A DNA stretch of 37,502 nt from a virus, in the IMG/VR virus record IMGVR_UViG_3300043436_001419, positions 1-37,502 of that record, one strand, 5' to 3'. Positions 6,666 through 13,134 of the stretch are shown in pieces. The position numbers were made by a program, and so were the translations under genes. The notes beneath the pieces were generated by a model. It was not told the DNA's origin and did not search any database. It saw only the letters and a program-made list of their open reading frames with translations. How positions within the stretch are numbered: position 1 is the first letter of the stretch; every line of letters begins with the position of its first letter.

Positions 6666-6870
6666 TGGCCTGTTTTTTATGGTTATTTAATAGGGGTTAC
6701 CCTGTTATATGGTTTGCCTGTTTTGGCTAAAATTGGGGGGGGGTAGGTCTGTTTTAAGGTCATTTTAGGTCGTTTTTAGGGGGTTTTGGCCTAAAATAAG
6801 GGTTTGGGCTAGGTTAAGGGGTTAAAATGGCTATATGCGGCTAAAAACGGCATATAAACCGATTTATACC
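6666..6870. other. G-rich gene-free spacer, candidate origin
   Basis: Between DUF4373 and dnaB lie 205 bp with no plausible gene. The plus strand has G9 at 6735-6743, G5 at about 6779-6783, and spaced GGTC/TTTTAGG units (GGTCTGTTTTAAGGTCATTTTA within 6745-6785). It shares GCCTGTTTT..GGCTA followed by TTGGGGGG with 12754-12779. Direct short repeats next to replication genes and potential G-quadruplexes fit an origin or a regulatory leader of dnaB. No DnaA box was seen. Confidence 0.4.
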
Positions 6871-7296
6871 TTATATGCTTATTTTGGTCACAAATCCCTT
6901 TATTTCATTTGTTTCCTTTATTTCCTTTGCATTAGCACCCCTACTAGCCACCCCATTACCCCATCTACGATTTGCCCCTTCCTTACCTTTGTCAGATAGT
7001 GTCTTACGAAGTTTCAAATGTTCTGCCAAACGGATGCTGAAAAATGTTTCATCCTGTATGACAAACAAATTGAACTGCCGAATAACGCAATCAACTTTGG
7101 CTTCTGTTACTTGCATCTGCATAGCGAGGACAGGGGTAATATTCAAAGGCAATACTCCACCACTCAATGCCAGTGCCTCAACTAAATACCAATAGATACC
7201 ATAACCTTCCATACCTAATTGTTGGCGAAGGAATAACACCTTCACATCGTTAGCCGCATTATAATCGTGGCTAAAATAATAAGAGTTTGATTTCAT
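6871..7296 (-). CDS. DUF4373 (Lin1244/Lin1753-like) replication-associated protein
   Basis: Start set at the ATG of MKSNSYYFSHDYNA; a TTG five codons upstream (7311) is possible. The N-terminal ~90 residues (YYFSHDYNAANDVKVLF, LGMEGYGIYWYLVEAL) are typical of the DUF4373/Lin1244 domain, found in phage and plasmid replication-initiation proteins of Bacteroidota and Firmicutes. The C-terminus is short and basic (KGKEGANRRWGNG) and lacks the longer tail of many members. Immediately upstream of the G-rich spacer and dnaB, it is a good candidate initiator or helicase-loading factor. Confidence 0.75.
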   Translation of the reverse strand: MKSNSYYFSHDYNAANDVKVLFLRQQLGMEGYGIYWYLVEALALSGGVLPLNITPVLAMQMQVTEAKVDCVIRQFNLFVIQDETFFSIRLAEHLKLRKTLSDKGKEGANRRWGNGVASRGANAKEIKETNEIKGFVTKISI

Positions 7297-7309
7297 ACAG
7301 ATAGTTACC

Positions 7310-7344
7310 AAAACACGAAAGCACCTGATTAGGTGCCTCGTGCT
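7310..7344 (-). terminator. Hairpin terminator after wHTH gene
   Basis: The minus strand forms CACGA-GCACCT paired with AGGTGC-TCGTG around a loop AATC with a small internal bulge, followed by TTTT. It lies between the 7354-7590 gene and the DUF4373 gene. The stem is strong; the U-tract is short, so termination may be partial. Confidence 0.65.
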
Positions 7345-7353
7345 TGGATTTGT

Positions 7354-7590
7354 TTAGTTTAATAAATAAATCTTCCTTTCTTTTTTGTAATAATGAATCT
7401 TAATCAACTTGTGCTTTTCTAATGCGAATAACCAATTATTGATTGTCATAGTACTAACATCAAATTCTAGGGCATAAAAGTTGTTATTCTTTTCTAGGTT
7501 ATTGTTGTTTTCCTTCAACCATCCATAAAATAGTTTCGCTGCTGCCGTTAATTCTTTTTCATAAAACACATCACGTTCAATACATATCAT
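7354..7590 (-). CDS. Winged-helix DNA-binding protein, 78 aa
   Basis: A helix (ELTAAAKLFYGWLKE) is followed by a helix-turn-helix (FYALEFDVSTMTINNWLFALEKH) and a wing (KLIKIHYYKKERKIYLLN), the layout of HTH_36-like domains in replication initiators and regulators. It lies in the replication block, upstream of DUF4373. It could be part of an initiation complex or a repressor. Confidence 0.65.
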   Translation of the reverse strand: MICIERDVFYEKELTAAAKLFYGWLKENNNNLEKNNNFYALEFDVSTMTINNWLFALEKHKLIKIHYYKKERKIYLLN

Positions 7591-7593
7591 AAT

Positions 7594-7848
7594 CTACTTT
7601 GTTAAATTGTTATAAATCTTTACCGCTTCCCTTTTGTTGAGGACATTGAACTTACCGAACTTAATCATTCTGCCGAACTTATTTTTGTGTGGCTGATTAT
7701 CACAAACGATATTCACACCTGCTTTACGTAAATGTGTTATCGCTGATGTTGGGTTACATACTCCTAACTTAACTATGCTCATAGTTGTTTGCTCTCCTTG
7801 AAGTAATGAATACAATACTTCTGTTTTTTGATTGATTGGTTTTTTCAT
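7594..7848 (-). CDS. Winged-helix protein, 84 aa
   Basis: Start placed at ATG 7846-7848 (MKKPINQKTEVLYSLLQ), which overlaps the TGA of the small membrane gene as ATGA. A longer TTG-like extension to 7902 would overlay that gene and adds an atypical N-terminus. The sequence EVLYSLLQGEQTTMSIVKLG, then PTSAITHLRKAGVNIVCDN forms an HTH with a wing, a type common in mobile elements that switch on GC-poor phage operons. DNA target unknown. Confidence 0.65.
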   Translation of the reverse strand: MKKPINQKTEVLYSLLQGEQTTMSIVKLGVCNPTSAITHLRKAGVNIVCDNQPHKNKFGRMIKFGKFNVLNKREAVKIYNNLTK

Positions 7849-7955
7849 TTTTTTAAAATTGATTTGATTAAGAAATAGAATTCTAATGTTAGATATACGC
7901 ATATAAATACAGGTATACTAATTAATAAGAAATACAGAATTGATAATAGTTTCAT
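7845..7955 (-). CDS. Small single-span membrane peptide, 36 aa
   Basis: ATG at 7953-7955 overlaps the stop of the upstream gene (ATGA), and its own stop overlaps the ATG of the downstream gene (ATGA). The peptide begins MKLLSILYFLLISIPVFICV, almost wholly hydrophobic to about residue 30, then KSILKK. Coupling at both ends is good evidence that it is translated. Function unknown. Confidence 0.55.
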   Translation of the reverse strand: MKLLSILYFLLISIPVFICVYLTLEFYFLIKSILKK

Positions 7956-8344
7956 TTGTTTATCCTTTTGATTTTATGAATACAATGTAAAATGGTAGTA
8001 TGGTCACGTTTTAAATACCTGCCTATTTCACTTGCCCCATAACCTTCTTTATAGGCTTCTACACAAAATTTGTTACGCATAGTTATAACATCACGCTTTC
8101 TATTTTTTTCTGCTAGTTCTTTGTATGTTATATTATTCTGTAACATATACTGCTCTGCCCACTTCTTTAAACCTATTGCACTTTTTTTCTTGTGGATATA
8201 AACTTCTTTTGTTTCACGAACCACCTTAACAACCTCACGAGTTACTATCATGTTGTCAAGCAAAACTTTAATACGTTTCAAAGTATGGTCAGAGCAGTTA
8301 GTATATAACTTTATGTATTTCAAAACATTATTTACTTGTTCCAT
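7952..8344 (-). CDS. DnaA domain IV-like DNA-binding protein
   Basis: A 130-residue protein whose C-terminal ~40 residues (RNKFCVEAYKEGYGASEIG, then RYLKRDHTTILHCIHKI) match the DnaA domain IV helix-turn-helix with its signature DHTT. There is no AAA+ domain; the N-terminal half is a helical, basic region. Family knowledge says DHTT contacts DnaA boxes. It may bind a phage origin or compete with host DnaA. It overlaps the exonuclease gene by 13 bp. Confidence 0.75.
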   Translation of the reverse strand: MEQVNNVLKYIKLYTNCSDHTLKRIKVLLDNMIVTREVVKVVRETKEVYIHKKKSAIGLKKWAEQYMLQNNITYKELAEKNRKRDVITMRNKFCVEAYKEGYGASEIGRYLKRDHTTILHCIHKIKRINK

Positions 8345-8985
8345 TTATCATTAAGTAAGTCATATAGGTTATTTAAATATTTACCTGCCTTGTCTATCTT
8401 GGATAGTAGCAACTCGCAATCTTCCATATTGATTGGAATACGAAGCGTAAACATCTGCAACCCTTCTGGCATTTCTTTACAATACGAAACGAAATCACAA
8501 TACTGCCTGTTACTAACTAGCATATCACTTTGGCATTGCCAATAGTATTCACGATACTTTGCTTTAAAGAACTCAACATCATTGACTAGTCCATAGTGAA
8601 TATGGTTTTGATAGTTGTATGGGCATTTAACTTGAATGATACCATCATCATTAACGAACCCATCGGGAGTTCCACCATACAATCCCTCAATACATTCAAT
8701 GTAACCGCAGTCAGTTACAATGTTGCCTGTCTTTTTCATATAGAATTGTAAGGCTTCTGCTTCTAATTCTAGTCCATGAGTTGTGGCATCGCTTTTGAAA
8801 TCACGATACACACCTGTTAATTTCTCTGCTAGTTTACCCATAAGGTAATCTTTTGTTGTACTAGATAAATCGCCATTATCCTTTTTGGCTTTCTCCTTTG
8901 GTTCAACAATAAGATTCCAAATTGTGCTGCTTGTTATTTTTCCAAGTCGGGTTTTGAACCATTCTTGACTATACGTTTCTATCAT
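8332..8985 (-). CDS. YqaJ/lambda-exonuclease-like recombination nuclease
   Basis: A 217-residue protein with the YqaJ viral recombinase layout: SQEWFKTRLGKITSS (6-20), HGLELEAEALQFYMKKTG, GGTPDGFVNDDGIIQVKCPY and YYWQCQSDMLV. It would resect double-stranded ends for the ERF annealase next door, whose gene overlaps it by 17 bp. One oddity: the PD-(D/E)xK lysine motif reads QVK rather than EIK/EVK, so the acidic metal ligand is glutamine (codon CAA). Some nuclease families tolerate QxK, so activity is still possible. Confidence 0.85.
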   Translation of the reverse strand: MIETYSQEWFKTRLGKITSSTIWNLIVEPKEKAKKDNGDLSSTTKDYLMGKLAEKLTGVYRDFKSDATTHGLELEAEALQFYMKKTGNIVTDCGYIECIEGLYGGTPDGFVNDDGIIQVKCPYNYQNHIHYGLVNDVEFFKAKYREYYWQCQSDMLVSNRQYCDFVSYCKEMPEGLQMFTLRIPINMEDCELLLSKIDKAGKYLNNLYDLLNDKWNK

Positions 8986-9565
8986 CTTGTAGGGATTTTA
9001 TGGTTGATAAATCTTTTTCACGAAATACGAAGTGTCCTTTGGCCTTTTCAAATACATCTGTTTCGCCACCATTGAATCGTGCAACTAATTTAAGCATAGC
9101 CACATCATTCATAGTTGGTATTTCAAATATCTCTTGGAATTTTGTCTTTGGCTTTTCAACGACCTTCACTTGCTCACCTGCGGCATCTATATCCTTATCA
9201 GTTACTAATCCTAGTATACTAGACAGGGCATATCTGCGGAAGTATGTTATACCGCTACCGAATGATTGATATACATTCATCTTGGCTAGTTCAATGATAG
9301 GGATGTCAGTAATAGATTCAATGGATTCGCCTGTTTCTGTGTGATAGATAATCGTGCGGAGTTGTGTTCCTTCAAGTGGTTGAGAGAAACATAGTTTATG
9401 CTTCTTCATGATAGGCATAATTGTACCGATAATCTTTGGTAAATCAGCGTAAGTGTAGTTGAATCCGCTAGTGTCCTTATGGATAATAGGGCATTCATAC
9501 TGAAATTCGGCTAATGATTTGAGCAAAGATTGTTTGATTGGTTTGTCTACTTGTGCTTTTTGCAT
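8969..9565 (-). CDS. ERF-family single-strand annealing protein
   Basis: A 198-residue protein with ERF signatures: FNYTYADLPKIIGTIMPIMKKH (about 35-56), LRTIIYHTETGESIES and QSFGSGITYFRRYALSSILG followed by the acidic DKDID. It anneals complementary strands in homologous recombination and may help form replication concatemers for packaging. It pairs with the YqaJ nuclease as a two-component recombinase. Normal length for the family. Confidence 0.9.
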   Translation of the reverse strand: MQKAQVDKPIKQSLLKSLAEFQYECPIIHKDTSGFNYTYADLPKIIGTIMPIMKKHKLCFSQPLEGTQLRTIIYHTETGESIESITDIPIIELAKMNVYQSFGSGITYFRRYALSSILGLVTDKDIDAAGEQVKVVEKPKTKFQEIFEIPTMNDVAMLKLVARFNGGETDVFEKAKGHFVFREKDLSTIKSLQDDRNV

Positions 9566-9569
9566 TTGA

Positions 9570-9908
9570 TTATGGTTTTAAATTGTTTACAAAGGTTTCA
9601 AGAGCCTTGATTGTTATACTTTCAATAACATCTCGGCTGATATAGTTATTGATATAATCATTGACTTTAATGCCATGAGTGTTCATATGCGTTATTCCTT
9701 CATCATCCTCAACATATTCATCCCACAGAATAACACTATCTTGAACCTCAACAATATCGTGAACCTTTAAGAAGTCCAAGAATTGTTGCTCATTAAACAT
9801 AATTGTAAAATTACCAATTAATTTTGAATCAGCAACAATAATAATAAAATGATTATCATCAATGAAACGGAAATCAATTGTAGCATTGTTGATTGTGAAT
9901 GTTTGCAT
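9570..9908 (-). CDS. Hypothetical protein, 112 aa
   Basis: A beta-rich start (TFTINNATIDFRFIDDNHFIII), an acidic middle and a helical end (VIESITIKALETFVNNLK). It lies 4 bp upstream of the ERF gene and just after a strong hairpin, so it may begin the recombination transcript. No family recognised. Confidence 0.65.
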   Translation of the reverse strand: MQTFTINNATIDFRFIDDNHFIIIVADSKLIGNFTIMFNEQQFLDFLKVHDIVEVQDSVILWDEYVEDDEGITHMNTHGIKVNDYINNYISRDVIESITIKALETFVNNLKP

Positions 9909-9921
9909 AATAGAAATTTAA

Positions 9922-9942
9922 AGGGGGGTTGTTCGCCCCCCT
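9922..9942 (-). terminator. G/C-rich hairpin terminator after DUF932
   Basis: Minus strand AGGGGGG-CGAACAA-CCCCCCT, a 7-bp stem with a 7-nt loop followed by TTAAATTT. It lies between the DUF932 stop (9949) and the next ATG (9908), so it would end or attenuate the upstream transcript. Confidence 0.65.
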
Positions 9943-9948
9943 ATGTGA

Positions 9949-10893
9949 TTAATTTTTGTTGAGTGAATTGATAAGTGATAGCACTCGGTTATCAATTTTA
10001 GTAGCCTTACCGATATACTTACTTTCAAGCCTTGCCCCTTCACGCTTCGGTACAGGCATCTTGTGAGTTGTATAATTGGTAACACCACTAAATAATCCCC
10101 ACATTGTTTCTCCCTTCTGTTCCATTTCTACTGCGACACATTCCAACAATTCTTTGGAACGATTGATATTATAACCACTATACTTACCTTCGGCTTCGTA
10201 TTCATCCATCATAATATCAACACCTGTAACATTCTGCACAATTTTGGCAATATGTGTTTGCTTAACAGGTATTTCTGATAGTTTGATAAATCTTTCAAAT
10301 ATTGATTTCTCCTGTTCAATAGCGAACCCGATTTCTTTTAGGTACTCATCAACTTTTGAATGTAGGTTATTCGTATGGCGAATGCTATTGGATAACTCTT
10401 TACTAGCAGCGTTGAATGTGTTTTGGCAACTGATAGTTATATTAGTCGCACCCCAACGTAATGCTCGTGTGCCATCGTGTGAATTGATGCCAGTCGTATA
10501 ACCAACGACCTTATCTTTATTCTTACCGATGCTTTTGATAATGTTACCGCTTTCAAGTTGTGCGTATACTTTCGCACCACCCTTGAACATACCCCCGCCA
10601 TGAATCTTGTAGCCACCCTTGTCAGCGATACGGATTAGCAATTCTGCTAGTTCGCTATTTTGGTATGGCACATAACTATCTTTACAGGTTGTGAATACGG
10701 TTTGGGTATCATCCCTCACCACTCCAACGAATGGAGTTTCTGTACCATCTTGTAAAAATAGTGGTTGCTTACTGACAGTCCATCGTAAACCGAATTGGTC
10801 AAGTAAACTAGCCACTCGTTCTGCATTAGCATCATCTTGTAATTTAAGACCGCTGAATGCTTGTTCTAGGATTTGGTCTGCTTTCTTTTTCAT
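9949..10893 (-). CDS. DUF932 phage/plasmid-like protein
   Basis: A 314-residue protein, start set at the ATG of MKKKADQILEQAF (a GTG at 10920 adds nine residues). Signatures of the DUF932/TIGR03299 family: VGVVRDDTQTVFTTCKDSYVPYQNSE by its ends (about 60-85), GGYKIHGGGMFKGGAKVYAQLE, LRWGATNITISCQNTF and HTNNLHSKV. These proteins are frequent next to phage recombination genes; their biochemical role is not settled. Near-full family length. Confidence 0.85.
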   Translation of the reverse strand: MKKKADQILEQAFSGLKLQDDANAERVASLLDQFGLRWTVSKQPLFLQDGTETPFVGVVRDDTQTVFTTCKDSYVPYQNSELAELLIRIADKGGYKIHGGGMFKGGAKVYAQLESGNIIKSIGKNKDKVVGYTTGINSHDGTRALRWGATNITISCQNTFNAASKELSNSIRHTNNLHSKVDEYLKEIGFAIEQEKSIFERFIKLSEIPVKQTHIAKIVQNVTGVDIMMDEYEAEGKYSGYNINRSKELLECVAVEMEQKGETMWGLFSGVTNYTTHKMPVPKREGARLESKYIGKATKIDNRVLSLINSLNKN

Positions 10894-10930
10894 AACAATA
10901 CGCAGTGTAAGATGCTGCACCCTTTATGGT

Positions 10931-11113
10931 TTAATTGAAAAGTTTATTGACAATGTAGTTGTCAAATGTGGTTTGATTAAATTTAGTACCGAAGATTTTA
11001 AAGAATGTTACATAGTGAATGTAACAACTAGCAGATTGGAAGTCGGCTAGTTCATTGAAGCGGCATTCATCAATCACTGATTGTGCTGCCCATACATAAT
11101 GTTTCTTACTCAT
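10931..11113 (-). CDS. Hypothetical protein, 60 aa
   Basis: A short protein beginning MSKKHYVWAAQSVIDECRF. Its ATG overlaps the previous stop by 4 bp (11110-11113), which supports translation. Alpha-helical with aromatic residues; no family recognised. Part of a run of small early genes. Confidence 0.5.
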   Translation of the reverse strand: MSKKHYVWAAQSVIDECRFNELADFQSASCYIHYVTFFKIFGTKFNQTTFDNYIVNKLFN

Positions 11114-11298
11114 TTTTTAGGTTTTAAGAATTTAGACAATACATTGTTTTCTGCTTCTGTACGATGGTACATATCATACAATTTCTTGTTGATATATCGT
11201 GATGAAACATTTAATGCTTTACACCATTCGTTGAATGATAATTGTTCAGCAGGATAAGTTGATACACTTATCTTTTCTAGCCTTCTGTCTTTGCTCAT
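11110..11298 (-). CDS. Small protein with possible HTH, 62 aa
   Basis: The middle (LSFNEWCKALNVSSRYINKKLYD, by its ends at about 20-42) reads like a helix-turn-helix, with a basic end FLKPKK. It may be a small regulator of early genes. Coupled to the downstream gene by a 4-bp overlap. Confidence 0.5.
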   Translation of the reverse strand: MSKDRRLEKISVSTYPAEQLSFNEWCKALNVSSRYINKKLYDMYHRTEAENNVLSKFLKPKK

Positions 11299-11307
11299 AA
11301 AATTGAT

Positions 11308-11574
11308 TTAAAAGTTTTGTAATGAAATTGATTTGATTAACCTTTTTTCTTTTGTTACTTCATCATAAGCATACATTTCAACCATTGTACTCAATGCTGA
11401 AAAATCAATCAGCGATTGATGTTCAATTTCTGATTGTAATAGTTGAAGTAATACTTCCCTTCCGTTCTTATAATCTTCTGTTCTATGAACGCATTGGTTT
11501 GACCTGTGTGATACATCATAGCCACCTTCTGACTTGAATGTCTTGATTCGTTTTGTTAATTCAATTAAATACAT
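11308..11574 (-). CDS. Hypothetical protein, 88 aa
   Basis: Helical segments (REVLLQLLQSEIEHQSLIDF, then ALSTMVEMYAYDEVTKEKR). No family recognised. It starts 3 bp after a small membrane peptide gene and belongs to the same early run. Confidence 0.55.
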   Translation of the reverse strand: MYLIELTKRIKTFKSEGGYDVSHRSNQCVHRTEDYKNGREVLLQLLQSEIEHQSLIDFSALSTMVEMYAYDEVTKEKRLIKSISLQNF

Positions 11575-11577
11575 AAT

Positions 11578-11679
11578 TTAGTTTTTAAAATGTTGGTAAA
11601 TAGTTTTAATTAGCACCCAAGATAGGATGCTAACTAAACTGATGATTAAAAATTCTGCGATTGTAATGTGTGTTCCCAT
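11578..11679 (-). CDS. Small single-span membrane peptide, 33 aa
   Basis: An ATG frame fills the gap between two genes and encodes MGTHITIAEFLIISLVSIL followed by a few more hydrophobic residues and a short charged end (YQHFKN). One membrane span with an N-out or N-in orientation not decidable. Tight packing and composition support it, nothing else does. Confidence 0.45.
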   Translation of the reverse strand: MGTHITIAEFLIISLVSILSWVLIKTIYQHFKN

Positions 11680-11696
11680 TTGATTTGATTTTTTGA

Positions 11697-12146
11697 TTAG
11701 TCAATTATTGTTATTGTTTCTTCTTCTGTTGGTTGTGCTTCCCTTTGTTTTTCTTTAAGCATTTCATCTAACCCTCTTTCAATTTCATTATAGAAATCTT
11801 CGTGGTCAAATTCAACATCACATGAAGTTAATTCAACTTGATTGCGATAACTCAATTCAAATTCTGCTGAATCTAAATCGGGTTTCGTGTAATCGGAATA
11901 ATCAATGTTTTCTAAAACATTCATCACTTCTTCAAGTGTGAATCGTTGGTCGGTAAAGTTTTCAACGACAGGTGCGTTGTCAAATACTTGCCCTAATTCA
12001 TCATACAATTCGTTTTCTAAATTCGTTAATAAGGTACGCACATCATCTTTTGTGTGTAACGAACCTGTTGAATTTTGAACTCGTGTAAGTAAAAGGTTAA
12101 TTTTACTTGAAATTGTGTTGATTGTTTGGATTTTTAAAGTTTCCAT
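11697..12146 (-). CDS. Acidic hypothetical protein, 149 aa
   Basis: A strongly acidic, mostly helical protein with aspartate/glutamate clusters (DYTKPDLDSAEFELSY, EFDHEDFYNEIERGLDEML) and a polar tail. It is the first gene after the long gene-free stretch, so it is probably the first early protein translated. Acidic early proteins of phages often mimic DNA or inhibit host factors; that is only a thought here. No family recognised. Confidence 0.65.
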   Translation of the reverse strand: METLKIQTINTISSKINLLLTRVQNSTGSLHTKDDVRTLLTNLENELYDELGQVFDNAPVVENFTDQRFTLEEVMNVLENIDYSDYTKPDLDSAEFELSYRNQVELTSCDVEFDHEDFYNEIERGLDEMLKEKQREAQPTEEETITIID

Positions 12147-12149
12147 TTT

Positions 12150-12648
12150 GTTTTTTCAGAGATTATAGTGGTGACTCCACTTTTAGCGATGATGGAATGA
12201 CTTGAACATTCAGGCCGCCTGCGGCACATCACCAAACCTGTTATGAACAACTTCCATTGAAGGATTACCATTGTCCGACCTTCGCACACCCATACCACTT
12301 GCATTGATGGATTAACTTACCAAAGTGTTCCATTGTGTGGTTATACAACTAAATTGTTTATTCGTAGCAGTTTCTTGGTTATCGTCCCTGTGGTTCTACG
12401 ATTCATTGTATATCGCTAGACTGAGAATGTGTTACCTGTCCTATTCAAGTTTTCTATTGCCCTGTTCTTATTTCATTTTGTGTAGTGGCTTCTTGCCCTG
12501 TTGATGATGATTAGGCTAGTAGCGATAGAATTGACTGGATGGGATTCGCTTTAATTAGGTACTTCACTTATACTGAGTTTTTACAACTGATTGGGTGAAT
12601 TGTCAATTGGTTATGGTGGCCACAACCCGAATCCGTATTTCAAAGAAC
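12150..12648 (-). ncRNA. Candidate large structured non-coding RNA / leader
   Basis: About 500 nt without a plausible gene in an otherwise tightly packed genome, downstream of a promoter-like sequence and upstream of the first early gene. Minus-strand helices seen by eye: an 8-bp hairpin GGTTGTGG/CCATAACC at about 12609-12627; an 8-bp distant pairing TATCGCTA/TAGCGATA (12520-12527 with 12411-12418); TCGTAG/CTACGA around 12362-12403; and a tRNA-like three-way junction at 12188-12233. AACAGGGCA occurs at 12458-12466 and 12494-12502, and again at 12812-12820. Options include a large phage RNA, a cis-acting leader for early genes, or an origin region. It is not an obvious tmRNA or known riboswitch. 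Confidence 0.4.
12187..12233 (-). other. tRNA-like three-way junction
   Basis: Minus strand: GGTGATG (12233-12227) pairs over 7 bp (one G-U) with CATCATC (12194-12188). Inside are two hairpins: GCCG-CAGG-CGGC, and GAATG-TTCAAGT-CATTC, whose loop matches the tRNA T-loop consensus TTCRANY and whose stem abuts the closing helix exactly as a T-arm abuts an acceptor stem. There is no room for D and anticodon arms and no CCA. A second small hairpin AGTGG/CCACT follows at about 12165-12180. Confidence 0.5.
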
Positions 12649-12653
12649 TATGA

Positions 12654-12685
12654 CAATATTAATATATTTATTTAATATACCAAAA
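12654..12685 (-). promoter_or_regulatory. Probable Bacteroidota-type promoter for early transcript
   Basis: Minus strand TTTTG (12685-12681), 19-bp AT-only-like spacer, then TAATATTG (12661-12654), one mismatch from TAnnTTTG. The spacing suits the -33/-7 promoter architecture of Bacteroidota. It lies at the upstream edge of the long gene-free stretch, in the place where transcription of the early block should start; initiation would be near 12648. Confidence 0.45.
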
Positions 12686-12748
12686 TAAATTTAAGGTATA
12701 AATATAACTTATTGGTTATCAATCAGTTATATGACCAATTTTGGCTGG

Positions 12749-12834
12749 TTTTAGCCTGTTTTTAGGCTATTTTGGGGGGTTTTTAGGTGGTTTTTATGGG
12801 GGGTTAAATGCTGCCCTGTTGAGCATATATTCGT
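12749..12834. repeat. G-rich motif, second copy
   Basis: Plus strand GCCTGTTTTTAGGCTATTTT then G6 (12774-12779), GGTGG and G6 again (about 12798-12803). It is similar to the spacer before dnaB at 6716-6743, in the same orientation. Four G-runs within 30 nt could fold as a quadruplex on the plus strand. A 6-bp inverted repeat TGTTGA/TCAACA (12817-12822 and 12835-12840) borders the next gene's stop. Confidence 0.5.
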
Positions 12835-13134
12835 TCAACAGTCGTCCTCATCCATATCATTTTGTAAGTGTAAAATCTTATCCCGTAATGATTCATAATC
12901 GCCACGAATGTATATCGCAGAATTATCTTGTAATGTTAGAATTTGTATATCAGGTAACAATTCTTGTAAATAGTATATCTCATCAAGCCTTATCATCCTT
13001 CTAGCGAAATCGTATTGGATGTCAAAGCCTAATTCCTGCCAATTAATTGTTCTGTCTTTTAATAAGACCTCAATTTCTAGCCACATACTACGTTGAATAT
13101 ACTTTTGTTTGTATTTCAGTTTTTCTTTTGCCAT
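12835..13134 (-). CDS. Hypothetical protein, 99 aa
   Basis: A basic N-terminus (MAKEKLKYKQKYIQRSMW), a region rich in I/L/D (FARRMIRLDEIYYLQELLPD) and an acidic end DMDEDDC. It overlaps the phosphoesterase gene by 47 bp and is the last gene before the long gene-free stretch. No family recognised. Confidence 0.6.
   Translation of the reverse strand: MAKEKLKYKQKYIQRSMWLEIEVLLKDRTINWQELGFDIQYDFARRMIRLDEIYYLQELLPDIQILTLQDNSAIYIRGDYESLRDKILHLQNDMDEDDC

Noticed and set aside
12187-12233. Ordinary tRNA gene
   Set aside because: No D-arm, no anticodon arm and no space for them.
12150-12648. Phage tmRNA
   Set aside because: A T-arm-like element and a short frame ending SLLA-stop are present, but the acceptor partner lies only 15 nt from the T-arm instead of enclosing the mRNA-like part, and the tag does not look like known tags.
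12741-13004. Plus-strand gene of 87 codons
   Set aside because: Low-complexity glycine/leucine start produced by the G-rich spacer, and antisense to the 99-residue gene. All convincing genes are on the minus strand.
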